Source of the DNA: Phaeosaccion multiseriatum
Taxonomy: Eukaryota > Ochrophyta, other classes
Length of the DNA stretch: 64,000 nucleotides
Reading direction: 5' to 3'
Assembly: GCA_965112735.1 (NCBI GenBank)
Contig: OZ218955.1
Span: 496,001-560,000, forward strand
A model generated the notes under the pieces. That model was not told the DNA's origin. It saw only the letters and a program-made list of their open reading frames with translations, and made no database searches. The stretch's first letter is position 1. Every line of letters begins with the position of its first letter. The translations under genes were made by a program, and so were the position numbers. Of this stretch, positions 20,727-31,493 are shown in pieces.

Positions 20727-23700
20727 GCCGATGCGCCGCCGCTATCATCTCCCCTGCCCCATCCCGTACGTTACCCGCCCACCGTTTGTAGGGTTTAAGG
20801 GCCTCCATCATCCCACGCGAATACGGCCCCGACAGCGCGACAGGCGGCGGGGCGGAGGTTGGGCATCCCCCGGTGACCCAAGCAGCAGCAGCGGGGCTCT
20901 TGGCCACAGTGGAGAGGCACGCTACTGCCGACGCCCCCGTCCAGGGAGGCGTCATCACCACCTTAGTTGCTGCCCTTCTGTGCCCTCCTCCCTTGCCTCC
21001 TCCACCCCGGGGTTGGGCTCCCCCCACAGAAGCGCCAATCTCTCTCCCCCTCTCGCTGCAGTCAGCGTCCCCGTCCATCGTTGCACCTGCAGCACACTTG
21101 TGCTCTTGCTTCTTCCTCCTCTCTTTTCTGTCCTTCTTCTTCTTAGAGGAGGAGGAGGAGGAGGAGGAGGGGGGACAAGAATGCCTATCGATTCTCGTAG
21201 GCCTCCGCGGAGCTCCATCACTGGCCAGATTCACCCTCTGCTCTCCTGCCCCGCACCCGCCCGCTCCTCCTCCTCTTCCGCCTCCTCTTCGTCGCTTGTC
21301 GTCATCCCATGCCATCATACCGACCAACGACGAAGGAGAAGAGAAGCTCCCGGCCACGCGGCTGCTGGCCTTCCTCACACGGTGCCCGCCCTTCCTTCTC
21401 GGCTCGGAGATGTTCGCTCTTACACCCCTCTTCCCCCCCCCCCCTTTCACCTCAACTCGGTTACCCTCCCCGTCGGTCCTCTCCGCTCGCTCCTCCCTCT
21501 CCTTCTCTCCCTCCCCGCGACTCCCTCTCCGACAGCGGCAAACTGAACAAGAGCGCTTTACCCGCCGCTGCTCCTCCTGCTGCTCCTGCTCCAGTGTGGC
21601 CTTCCCCTTCCTCTGACCCTGACCCTGACCTTGGCCCCAGGCATAGCCGTACCCACGGGGCCGAGGCGGTCTCTTCCGTTCTTCTTCACGGGCCTTCCAC
21701 GCCTCCGCCCTGTGCCTGGCCTGCTGCCTGCGGGTGGCCTCCGACAGGGGAAGGTTCCGCAGAACGTTCTTCACGTCCCGAAGCTCATACTCGTAGCCCT
21801 GCTCCTCCTTCTCCCCCCCCTCATCCTCTTGCACAGGGGAGTGTCTTCTCTCCTGGTCCCTGCTCTTCTCCTCAGGCACCCTGCTGCGGCAGCTAAGGGG
21901 CTGCTGCCCCACGTCCTCTCCGCGCTCCCCTGTCCCCTTTCGACGACTACTACTACGACTACTACTTCGACTACTACTACGACTACTACTACTTCGACTA
22001 CTACTACGACTACCGCTATTCTTGCTACTCCTCCTCCTCCTCGTCGTCGTCGTCGTCGTCGTCATTTGCTGCCCCTGCCTTGCTCCGCCCCCGACCATCC
22101 AAGCTGTTTTGCCCCTTAAGCGATGCTGAGCCGTCGGAGTCCCGAGCAGACGGCTGCGAGCGCTGACAGAGTCGTAGAGTCGACCAAACTCTGACAGATC
22201 GGGCGAAGAAGAGCCGTCACTACCTTCCCTGGCTCCACTGCCGCTCCTGCCTGCCCTGCCAGCAGAGTGGGAGTGCCGCGTCGAATGGGGTGAAACGTCA
22301 AGGACCCGTAGGTACTCGGACTGCGCATTGTCGACATCGATATTGCCACGCCAGCGGACTTCCCCATCCTCCTTGTCCTCCTCCTGCTCCTCAGTGGGGG
22401 GACCCTTCGACTTCACGCGGCCTCTCTTCCGCCGCTGCTGAGGTGTTGGGGAGGACCCCCGGGGGAGGCACTCCTGCAGGGGGCGAAGGAGGCGTGAATG
22501 GGCAACACGTGTACGTACAGAGCGGGAGGAATGACGCATGGGGCCGAGAGAGGGGGAGAGAGAGAAGAACAGTGAGAGACGCGTTAAGTTTAAGAGACAG
22601 ACAGGGAGAGGGGCAAAGGAGGGAGAGAAGCAAAGAGAGACGGAGAGAGCGAGGGAGGGAAAGGCAGAGAGGAGAGGCAGAAGTCGGGAGAGAGAGGGAG
22701 AGAGGCGAAGAAGAGGTAGAGAAAGAAACAGGGCGGGACGAGAGGGAGATCGAGGTACAGAGACGAGAGAAGCAAAGTAAAGGGAGAAGCAGACAGAGAG
22801 ATAGAGAGAAGAGAAAGAAGCAGAACGAGAGAGAAGGAGAGAGACAGGAAGATCGGAGGGGGGGGGATCAGGACAGCGATCACTGCCCACCGGCCCCTCT
22901 CCCCAGTTTGCCCAAGTCGACAAATGAGATGCCCACGTTGACCCACTTACGTGCACCAGACGAGAGTAGATGCCGTGGTAAGGCCCCAGTGCTGCCTGCA
23001 GGCTGCTGGCGGCGGCCCCTGCCCTCCCGGGGCATCGAACCTGTCCTAGGCCATACCCCCCGCGGGTGCCACCGTAGCCCCGACCGCGGACTTCCCCCCC
23101 CCGGGATGGCAAGCCCCGGCCATACGCTCTCCACAGCTCCTCGCCGTGCTCATACCAATCACTTCTCGCTCGCAAGCCGGCATGGGGAGGGAGGTCTTCA
23201 AGACTGTCTTCGTCCTCTTCCTCCTCCTCACTTGCCTCCTCTTCGTCCTCTTCGTCCTCTTCCTCCTCCTCGTCGTCGGCTCGATCAGCCCTCGACGGCT
23301 CGCTCCCACTGTCTCCTGCCTCTTCCTCTGCCCATCCAAAGGAGTGGTGCGGAGTGGAGCAGGAGGGAGTGAGGGGGTCGTCTCCTCCCTCTGAAACAGT
23401 ACCGCCCCCGCGGCTCTCCGGGTGGTAACGGTGCAGTACTGTAGGAGGTGCCTCCTCCTCCTGCCTTTCCTCTGGGCCGCCTCCTCCTTGAAGCGCTAAC
23501 TCAATGTCGTCTCCGTCCGATTTGATGGTGCCATCGTTTCTCCCCTCCTTCTTCCCGATCCCTACGGTGCTGCCCCTTCTACCGCTGCTCCTGCGGACAT
23601 GCTTTCCACCGCTCGCCTCCTTCCCCTGTTGTCGAGCTGCGTACGGACTGTGCCTTGCTCCTGCTCCCTCTTGACCACCACCACTAGGACTGTCACGGCA

Positions 23701-24333
23701 CCGCCCAACCTCCGAGACTCTCCGTCGTCCTCCCCCCCGAACCAGTTGCCTGTAAGACAGCAGCCGCCCACCGATCGTGTCATCCGAGCAGATGGACTCC
23801 CCCGCACAAGTTGCTGCCCTCCTTACTGATGGCTGCTGATGTGCGCTAGCCTGCTCTTCCGCCGCATCATTCGCCTCCTTCTGCTGTGGCTCGGACGCAC
23901 ATTCTGATCCGTCTTCGTGACCGCGGATCTGTTGCTCATGGAGCTGCACCGAGCCGCTACATTGCTTCTGCTGCTGCCTATCTGACTCTTCGCGCTGCCA
24001 AGCCGCCACTTGCCGCAGTACCGCTGGCGTAGCGCTGTGCAGCAGATCCTCAGGAGGAACTTGTTCGCTGCCTTCTTGCGACTGTCTGCTGGCCCTCCTG
24101 CTCCTGTCTCTAGGCTCCGCTGCAGCCGTTAGCCCCCTGTCGTTGCTGCTTCCTGAGCTCCAGCGACTGCCCTTCACAGGACGTCCGTCTCGGCGGCTTC
24201 GTCGGCGGCGCTCAAAGGTGTTCCAACCACTGCCTTCGGGGGGAGATTCCGAGTAAAAGTGCTCATGCCTATGGCTGTGGTAGTGGCGCCTCACTGCAGG
24301 GGCGGCAGCCTCTCGGTGGTGGTCCTCCATCAT
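20710..24333 (-). CDS. RS-repeat-rich, acidic/basic low-complexity protein, probably nuclear
   Basis: Two exons (24333-22951 and 22473-20710) joined through a GTAAGT donor and a CTGCAG acceptor give 1048 residues. It opens with His/Arg-rich MMEDHHREAAAPAVRRHYHS. Next come Ser/Arg/Gln-rich segments, a Glu/Asp block near residues 390-430 ahead of LEDLPPHAGLRARSDWYEH, then a Tyr/Gly stretch and EVRWRGNIDVDNAQSEYLRVL. A run of alternating Ser/Arg residues near 640 is followed by LRDVKNVLRNLPLSEATRR, RPRGYGYAWGQGQGQG and a Lys/Arg/Gly/Ser-rich tail. RS dipeptides suggest RNA-processing or chromatin association by composition only. The unspliced frame stays open to 24846, but that would overlap the POLK start, so 24333 was chosen. 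The C-terminal ~300 residues are weakly supported. Confidence 0.5.
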   Translation of the reverse strand: MMEDHHREAAAPAVRRHYHSHRHEHFYSESPPEGSGWNTFERRRRSRRDGRPVKGSRWSSGSSNDRGLTAAAEPRDRSRRASRQSQEGSEQVPPEDLLHSATPAVLRQVAAWQREESDRQQQKQCSGSVQLHEQQIRGHEDGSECASEPQQKEANDAAEEQASAHQQPSVRRAATCAGESICSDDTIGGRLLSYRQLVRGGGRRRVSEVGRCRDSPSGGGQEGAGARHSPYAARQQGKEASGGKHVRRSSGRRGSTVGIGKKEGRNDGTIKSDGDDIELALQGGGGPEERQEEEAPPTVLHRYHPESRGGGTVSEGGDDPLTPSCSTPHHSFGWAEEEAGDSGSEPSRADRADDEEEEEDEEDEEEASEEEEEDEDSLEDLPPHAGLRARSDWYEHGEELWRAYGRGLPSRGGEVRGRGYGGTRGGYGLGQVRCPGRAGAAASSLQAALGPYHGIYSRLVHVSGSTWASHLSTWANWGEGPVGSDRCPDPPPSDLPVSLLLSRSASFSSLYLSVCFSLYFASLVSVPRSPSRPALFLSLPLLRLSPSLSRLLPLLSAFPSLALSVSLCFSPSFAPLPVCLLNLTRLSLFFSLSPSLGPMRHSSRSVRTRVAHSRLLRPLQECLPRGSSPTPQQRRKRGRVKSKGPPTEEQEEDKEDGEVRWRGNIDVDNAQSEYLRVLDVSPHSTRHSHSAGRAGRSGSGAREGSDGSSSPDLSEFGRLYDSVSARSRLLGTPTAQHRLRGKTAWMVGGGARQGQQMTTTTTTTRRRRSSKNSGSRSSSRSSSSRSSSRSSSRSSSRRKGTGERGEDVGQQPLSCRSRVPEEKSRDQERRHSPVQEDEGGEKEEQGYEYELRDVKNVLRNLPLSEATRRQQARHRAEAWKAREEERKRPPRPRGYGYAWGQGQGQGQRKGKATLEQEQQEEQRRVKRSCSVCRCRRGSRGEGEKEREERAERTDGEGNRVEVKGGGGKRGVRANISEPRRKGGHRVRKASSRVAGSFSSPSSLVGMMAWDDDKRRRGGGRGGGAGGCGAGEQRVNLASDGAPRRPTRIDRHSCPPSSSSSSSSKKKKDRKERRKKQEHKCAAGATMDGDADCSERGREIGASVGGAQPRGGGGKGGGHRRAATKVVMTPPWTGASAVACLSTVAKSPAAAAWVTGGCPTSAPPPVALSGPYSRGMMEALKPYKRWAGNVRDGAGEMIAAAHRLNGPS
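21940..22065 (-). repeat. Degenerate triplet array encoding Ser/Arg repeats
   Basis: CGACTACTACTA-type triplets and a GTC run. On the minus strand they read as RS dipeptides followed by Thr-rich sequence. Confidence 0.8.
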
Positions 24334-24721
24334 GATATCGCCCCGCCTTTGCTGTCCGGCATCTCTCTGTCCGTGACGCAGGTACCCTCTCGGAGGGAAA
24401 AAGCTGTTTCGAAAAAAATGTTCTGGCCCAATCTCAAGCCATATTTTAATGACATAAAAACCCCCTCCTTGTCCTTCCCCAATCTTCCTTCCTTTAGACA
24501 GCCAAGACCTAACCCCCCCGCCCTCCAGATAGTAATATGACCCAGAGACGGAGCCGAAGGGGAAGAGGACGTGAAGGGGAGGTGGAGAGCTCGCGTGTTG
24601 GATAAACGAGGCAACTCCGCCCTTGGCGGGAACTTGCCCGTTGTGTGTGTTGGAGAGAAGACGCGCGAAAGCAACGGTAGGAAGTGTGACGGAGAATACA
24701 CAGGGAACGACCCGTGTGAGC
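24334..24721. promoter_or_regulatory. Divergent intergenic region upstream of POLK
   Basis: 388 bp between head-to-head starts. No specific element is assigned. Confidence 0.35.
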
Positions 24722-25831
24722 ATGGGGGACGAGATGGAAGAGCAGCGGACGCAACAGCCGCCCCATTGCTCTCCTCTCCGCCCTCCCCCTCCTCCGAGCG
24801 GACCTCCCAAGACATTGCAAATGGGTCTTGATGATAAGGCTGGCATGTCCCTAACGCCCCAACGGAAGGCTCAGATCAACGACACGATCAACAAGATGAG
24901 CAGGGGGGGGAAGTTCTTTCAGCGAGAAGCCGAGAAGGATGCCCAGCTGGAGAAGAGCCTCAAGAGCCTCCAGGCAAAGGCGGCAAGCCTCGAGGTGGGT
25001 GTGGGTGAGGCGGGAAGGGAAGCAGCGGGGTGGGAGCAGCTGCGATATTTGCCTCTCTGTCCCTCTCCCTCTCTCTCTCTCTCCCTCTCTGTGGGGCGTG
25101 GCTGTATGCTTCCCTGCCCCCTGACTCCCGTTGCTCTTCTCCTCTGCTCCCTGCACGCAGCACTCCACCGAGGCCGAAGGCTTGCGCAAGCGTGCCGACC
25201 GATACGTGCAAGTCTGCGAGAAGAAACGCACGTAAGCGACCTTGCGTACAGAAAGATGGATTACTCTTTTGCTTATTATTACCCTCATCACCCACCTTGC
25301 CCCTACTACTGCCCCTGCCATCCACTGCCATCCACGCACCAGGCTGAATCGTGTGTGCGTGGTGATTGACATGGACGCCTTCTATGCTGCTGTCGAGATG
25401 CGAGACAACCCCAAGTTGAGGGAGGTGCCCCTGGCCGTTGGGGGAGGGACAGGCGTCATCGCTACCACCAATTACATTGCGCGTCAGGTACATCACTTAC
25501 ACTCGAGCAAGGCCATGGACACGATCATTACATAGGAAGGCAGACAAACAGACAGATAGATGGATAGATAGACAACAGAAGACCTGCGCAAGCGACCCTC
25601 TTGACTACTATGCCGCTCCCTCAACCCTCAATCCTCAACCCCCCTCCCTCCCTCCCTCCCTCCCTCCCTCCCTCCCTCCCTCCCTCCCTCCCTCCCTCCC
25701 TCCCTCCCTCCCTCCCTCCCTCCCTCCCTCCCTCCCTCCCTCCCTTCCTCCCTCCCTATGTGCCAAGTACGGCGTCAGGTACGTCACTACACTCGAGCAA
25801 GGCCACGGTCACGAGCAGCACATAGGAAGAC

Positions 25832-25866
<35 letters not shown>

Positions 25867-25871
25867 AGGAC

Positions 25872-25902
<31 letters not shown>

Positions 25903-28900
25903 TAGACAGACAGACAGACAGACAGACACACAGACAGACACACAGACACACAGACAGATGGACAACAGAAGACCTGCACGACCGACCCTCTTGACTACTG
26001 TGCCGCTCCCTCAACCCTCAATCCTCAATCCCCCCTCCTTCCTCCCCCGCCCCCCCTCCCTCCCTCCCTCCCTCCCTCCCTCCCTCCCTCCCTCCCTCCC
26101 TCCCTCCCTCCCTCCCTCCCTCTCTCCCTCCCTATATGCCTCTACCACCTATATGCCCCGTGCCCTCCAAGGTCCGCCATGCCCGGCTTCATCGGCCAGC
26201 GGCTGTGCGAGCAGGCGGGGGCGAAGCTCGTGTTCGTCAAACCGGACTTTGCCAAGTACACTGTCGCCTCGCAGCTGAGTAGAGAGGTTTTTGCCCAGTA
26301 CGACCCTGGCTATCAGGTAGGCTAGGGGGGGGGGGAGGAGCAGAGAGAGGAGGAGGGGGGCTGACCTTTGGGCTGAAAGGGGGGACACGCGAGGCCGATG
26401 TTTAGGGCGCACGGTGGGTGGGTGGGGGAGGTCGTTAAAAGAGGGGGTGTTGAGGACTTCCGGTTGATTGGTTACGCCTGTCCGTCTCTCTCGCTCTCTC
26501 TCCTTAGTGCTTCTGCCTACGTGGTGTGTGTATGTTTGCTTAGAACTTCACACATTCTCCACGTATTGTTCTCTCTCTCTCCCTCTCTTCCTCTCTCTCT
26601 CTTTCGTTAGTGCATGAGCTTAGACGAGGCCATGCTCGACATCACAGACATAGCCAGGGAGAGGTGGAGTCAGCGCCTGAGTGGGAAAGAACAGAAGGAG
26701 TCCACCGCCGAGGCGAGCCCCATCACCACCAGCAGCAGCAGCTGCAGCAGTGGACCACAGGGAGTGACAGGAGCGGCTGGGGGGGGCTCTGCGGCACAGG
26801 AGGCTGCGGGGACGGTGGGAGGGGGGAGTGGAAAGCGGGCAGGAGGGGAAGGGGGGGGAGGAGGGGGAGAAGGATGCCGCAGCAGCTGGGGTGGTGGTGC
26901 TTCGAAGTCCAGTCACGGCGTCGGCAGCTCGGGTGGTGGTGGTCGGAGTGGTGATGGGTCAGCACGTAGCGTTCTCCCCAGCGTTGGGGGAGAGCCCGTC
27001 AAAGCCATCAGTGCCGCTGGGCCGACGCCCCTGGAGCTGTTTGCCATCGGGGAGGAGCTGGTGCATGAGATAAGGGCGAAGGTGCAGGAGAAGGTACACG
27101 TCACCTGCAGCGCCGGCATGTAAGTTGGGGAAGGGCAGTGGATGGGAAGTAGCAGTTGATGGAAGAAGGGGAGCGGCGCCGCCCCACTCAGGCCTCTATT
27201 CCGACCACGGGACAAGAGTTGAACAGCTCGTGTCAGAATCGGAATCGCTATGCTCTCCTTCCAGAGCGAGTGCTTGCTGGCTCTCTACACGCACCTCTGG
27301 TTCTTCGAGCGAGGAGTGAGGATTTGCGATTGCTGACTGGCCCTTTCGCTGTGCCCCTTTAGTTTCCCCATCCATTCCTCCATGCGGCCTCTTCCCACTC
27401 GCTCCTCGCCCTTCCGCTCTGTACTCTGTCTCTGTGCCTCTGCCGTGCCACGATCGACGTAAAGCATCTTCCCTTTGCCTACACCATGCGGGCTTGCCTG
27501 CCTGCCCATATGCCTCTCACACCCTCCTCTTTGTGTCCCTTCGCTGCTGACCTGTGGAACAAAAAGTGCGGCGAATTTCCAGCTGGCCAAAATCGCTTCA
27601 AACCTCAACAAGCCCAACGGTAAGAAGGGAGCGCAAAGTGCACGCTGCGTGCTGACTCATCTCTCTCAGTGAGTGCTGGTCTCTCTCAGTGAGTGCTGGT
27701 CTCTCTCAGTGAGTGCTGGTCTCTCTCAGTGAGTGCTGGTCTCTCTCAGTGAGTGCTGGTCTCTCTCAGTGAGTGCTGGTCTCTCTCAGTGAGTGCTGGT
27801 CTCTCTCAGTGAGTGCTGGTCTCTCTCAGTGAGTGCTGGTCTCTCTCAGTGAGTGCTGGTCTCTCTCAGTGAGTGCTGGTCTCTCTCAGTGAGTGTGCGG
27901 CTTGCTTGCTACCTTATGCAGTGCGCTCCACTGCTTCCTACTTCCTTATAGAGTGAACTCATCGCTCTACCCCGCCCCCCGCCCCCCTGCGCGAATGAAT
28001 GCCCTCGTTCCTGCCTCTTTCTGCCCCTCCCTTCCCCCTCCAGGCCAGTACGCTCTCCCTCCCACCAGAGAGGATATTGTTGCCTTCATGGCCAAGCTCG
28101 ATGTCCGCAAGATACCGGGCATAGGTGCGTTTGTGCCGTTTCAGTTTCAGTCGCAGTTATTAGACCCTCCCCATACCACCATACCAGGCAGCCAGTAATA
28201 ATCCGCGAGCGGATGGGGCTGGCCCGCCCTGCGTACGATGTATCTTCCCTGTCTGTGTTGCTCGTGTGTACAGTTGTAGCGTTGTGCGGGAGGAAGGATG
28301 CCCTTGTCCCCCCTCTTGAGGCACACGCGTGTTTAGACACCCACACAGTACACAAGGAGAGATGGGTGGGAAGGGTGATATGGATCCGTGGATCAGACGC
28401 AGTTCCACCCGAGGCCAGTCTAGGCTCTATATACGCGAGGCTGAAAGCAGTACTCGCACTGTCCCCCCTCCCTCCCTCCGTCCCCCCCTCCCTCCCTCCC
28501 TCCTCCCTCCCTCTCTCCCTCCCTCCCTCCCTCCCTCCCTTCCTCCCTCCCTCCCTCCCTCCCTTCCTCCCTTCCTCCCTCCCTCCCGTCGTCCCTCCCT
28601 CCTTTCTTCGCGTTCCCTTGTGCTGCACGCCCCAGGCAAAGTGACGGAGCGGAAACTGAAGGCGTGCGGCCTCGACACGTGCAATGACGTTTGCGATAAG
28701 CGGGCCCTTGTCTACGGTGTCTTTTCGGAGTCTTTCGCCGACTTTCTGCTCAGTCGCTCCCTGGGGATTGCTCGAGCTGGTACGTCGGCCCATACGCTGG
28801 GCTGTTTGGTCTTACTGTTTGGGTCTCTCGGTAGGCAGACTTGGGAAGGCCGGACTCCGCCCCGCTGCAGGGCCTTTGACCGCGAGCTGGAGGGGTCGAG

Positions 28901-31082
28901 AAAGGGCTTGTGCTCACCCCAGATGGGGGCTTGTCTCCTTTGCTCATGTCCTTTGCTGCCCCCCCTTCCCCCCTCCGCTCCTTCTCCCCCCCCCCCCCCT
29001 ACGAGCAGGGCACACGGGCGAGTCTTCTCGAGTGCCCGAGGGGGGCACGCTCCGTAAGAGCATCAGTGTGGAACGCACTTTCTCCGAGCTGAGTGCCCCG
29101 CAGACCCTGCTGGACAAGCTCGATGACGTTGCAGAGGAGCTGGCCCGCAGGTAGGGGCGTATGGGTAGTAGGGTGCGGTGGGGAGCGAGCAGAGGAGAGG
29201 CCGATGGGGAAGAGCAGTGTAGGGGGCGGTAAAATGGAGGCATATGGAGTAGAGGTATGCAGGGTAGAACGGCGCACAGCAGGACGGAGCAGCACCGAGG
29301 GAATGGCGCTGAGTTGTTGCTGACGTATCTAGGGCGCTTGCTTGGCACCACCCCTCCCTCTCCCTCCCTCCCTCCCTCCCTCCCTCCCTCCCTCCCTCCC
29401 TCCCTCCCTCCCTCCCTTCCTCCCGTCTGTTGCACGCATGATGCACCAAAGGATGACGAAGCACGAGCTGAGAGGGGGGAATGTGGCTCTTGTGTATAAG
29501 ACAGTGCATTACCAGCGCCACACCAGGCAGTGCGGAGTGCGAAGTCCCCAGGACGGTGTGCAGAGTAAGGAGGAGATTCTCCGAGTGGCGGTGCCGCTGC
29601 TAAAGGCCGCGTTGCCTCTGCGGCTGCGACTCATGGGCGTGAAAGTCAGTCAGCTCAAGAACACAGTCAAGGTGCGCTACACCGGGGCTTAACGTACCCA
29701 CCTACTCGTCTACCCAGTCAGGACCATCAACACTCATGATCTTACTGTCGTATATGTATCACCCGTGGACCCGTGGAGGAGGAGGCTGTCCACTGACTTT
29801 TATCGGCTGGACCTGCTTGCGCCTCTGGAAGCCTGCCTGCCGGCCTCTTTGTTTCCCCCATACGCATTAGATTAAAACCTGACCCCTTGCATGGAAGCGC
29901 TCGAAGCTTCCTCTCCTCGTGCCCGTCCTTACACTAGCCCTGCTTTCTCTATTTCTCTCTCGTGCTCTTTCTCGTGTTCTTTGCGGTCAGTTTGTGCCAC
30001 CTCCGGGCCAGCAGATGATGGACGCCTTTTGTCAGAAGAAGCAACCTTCTGCGGTCGTGACCGTGTCAGCGTCATCATCCTCGTCAGCAACAAGGGCTGG
30101 CGATGGAGCAACAAGGGCTGGTGATGGAAAGACGCGCGGAGGGGGTAAGAAACGGAAGCGACCTGGGGCATGGGCAATTCTGACTCCTGCGGCGGCGGCG
30201 GCGGCGGCGAAGGAGGGGCTGGTGGCCGACGTTGGAGAGGGGGAGGGTGGGGAGGGGGAGCAGAAGCGGCGAGTGGCAGAGGGTGTGGACAACAACACAG
30301 TTATTGAGGTTTTGGACGACGACGACGAAGTAGAAGAAGGACAAAAAGACGAAGAAGAGATAGACGACGGCGGTGGCGATACTGAAATCGAATTCGTGAA
30401 GGAGGAGGAGGAGGAGGAGGAGGAGGAGGAGGAGGAGGAAGAGGAGGAAGGGGATGACGAAGGGGACGAGGATGATAGATATTTCGATTATAGCTCGGTG
30501 AAGGAGGAGGCGGAGGAGGAGTGCGATGGCTTAGACCAGGGGCGCGAGGAATGGATAGAAGGGGAAGCTCCAGCGACGGCAGCTGTGGGCTCTGGTGAAG
30601 CGGGGTGCGTTGGCGGTGGAGCAGGAGAGAAGGGAGGCGCGCCTGAGCGTCGGGCGGGGGCATTGGCAGGGGAGGCGTTGACGGTGCAAGGCTCAGAGTC
30701 GTCGCTGTCTGGGTCTGACGAGGGGGGAGGGGGGCAGCGGATGGAGGGAGGATCAGCAGCATCGCCCCCATCGAGGAGCCGAGGCGGGAGGCCGAGCGGA
30801 GGCAATGCAACTGTAGTGACAACTGTAGCGGAGGTGGTTCGTTGCCCGATTTGCCACACCACTCTGCCGGCGGGTATGTCTCAGGTGGAGCTCAATGGGC
30901 ACATTGATGAGTGTCTGAACCGCCCTCTGCTGGCCTCGCACGAGAATCAGCAGCGGCAGCAGCAGCGGCAGCAGCAGCAGCAGCAGCAGCACCGGCAACA
31001 CCAGCCACACAAGAAGGGGAAGGGGAAGCAGGCCGCTGGCACGAAGAGACCTCTAGCCGACATTCGAAGCTTTGTTGGCTAA
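24722..31082 (+). CDS. POLK: DNA polymerase kappa (DinB-type Y-family translesion polymerase)
   Basis: Known role: bypasses bulky N2-guanine lesions in the nucleus. Twelve exons (24722-24994, 25161-25231, 25343-25487, 25768-25778, 26172-26316, 26611-27119, 27567-27619, 28044-28124, 28636-28779, 29009-29150, 29452-29671, 29991-31082) give 961 residues. An N-clasp ([19 protein letters not shown]) precedes the catalytic core: [18 protein letters not shown] with the first metal-binding Asp, [25 protein letters not shown] with the catalytic DE pair, and [17 protein letters not shown]. Then come RKIPGIG helix-hairpin-helix, [11 protein letters not shown] and [10 protein letters not shown]. The last exon encodes a Glu-rich linker and one UBZ-like C2HC finger (CPICHTTL, then H-x3-C in HIDECL). 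The C-terminus is [10 protein letters not shown]. Exon 4 is only 11 nt. An ATG at 24821 is an alternative start. Confidence 0.93.
25488..25767 (+). repeat. POLK intron 3, a copy of intron 4
   Basis: It opens GTACATCACTTACACTCGAG, continues through a GACA/GATA-rich patch and the segment GACAACAGAAGACCTGC, then CTCTTGACTACTATGCCGCT and a ~115-bp (CCCT)n run. The same order is seen in 25779-26171. Confidence 0.9.
25779..26171 (+). repeat. POLK intron 4, a copy of intron 3
   Basis: It opens GTACGTCACTACACTCGAG, then AGGAAGACAGATAGACAG and a longer (GACA)n array, then the same GACAACAGAAGACCTGC and CTCTTGACTACTGTGCCGCT blocks and a (CCCT)n run. Confidence 0.9.
27661..27897 (+). repeat. 20-bp minisatellite, 12 copies, in POLK intron 7
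   Basis: Perfect head-to-tail copies of CTCTCTCAGTGAGTGCTGGT; the twelfth is truncated. Each unit contains a pyrimidine tract plus CAG and the donor-like GTGAGT. Confidence 0.95.
28467..28610 (+). repeat. (CCCT)n array in POLK intron 8
   Basis: About 140 bp of CCCT repeats with scattered interruptions, ending shortly before the acceptor of exon 9. Confidence 0.9.
29352..29425 (+). repeat. (CCCT)n array in POLK intron 10
   Basis: About 70 bp of CCCT units; the exon 11 acceptor follows within 30 bp. Confidence 0.9.
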
Positions 31083-31493
31083 TTCTTACGGTACTCTTCT
31101 CGTAAGGAAGTCAGTTTTCCACAGTGGGGGGAGTCAAAACCATATCCCTTTGTGGGGGGAGGGCTCTGTTTCATTCGACTTGGGGCTTTCCACTTCTGAG
31201 GGCAACTCTGAGTGAACACAGTACTACCCGATCACTACCCTCCCTTGGAATCTCTGCGTAGTGCCGCCCCGGAGCTCCGTCCCTGCAGCTGGGTATTTCT
31301 GAAACGAGCAGAGAGGAGGATGAGGGGGGGGGGAGGATGGGAGGGAGGGGGAAAAAAAGAAAATTGAAACTCACAAAACATAACACACTTAAACTTCAAT
31401 TCTCATCCGTTGCGAAGTGAATCAAACCACTTGTTGCTTGGTCGAAGAAAATTGCAGCCCTCTCCTTCTGGAGGACAGGGATCTTTGCCATTC
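31083..31493. other. Intergenic spacer; left edge of segmental duplication
   Basis: POLK 3' flank, a poly-G/purine patch near 31325, and from 31368 the first bases of duplication copy A. No gene is seen. Confidence 0.5.

Noticed and set aside
20873-21616. Plus-strand frames across 20602-21896 with some protein-like stretches
   Set aside because: They lie opposite the long minus-strand RS-rich frame, are full of Pro/Ser from C-rich repeats and have no splice path from the upstream gene better than the stop at 20726.
24334-24846. 5' extension of the RS-rich minus-strand frame
   Set aside because: It would run through the POLK start region and reads as Gly/Ser/Leu filler; the MMEDHH start at 24333 is better.
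27661-27897. Regularly repeated 20-mers resembling a CRISPR array
   Set aside because: No spacers between repeats; it is a head-to-tail minisatellite in a eukaryotic intron.
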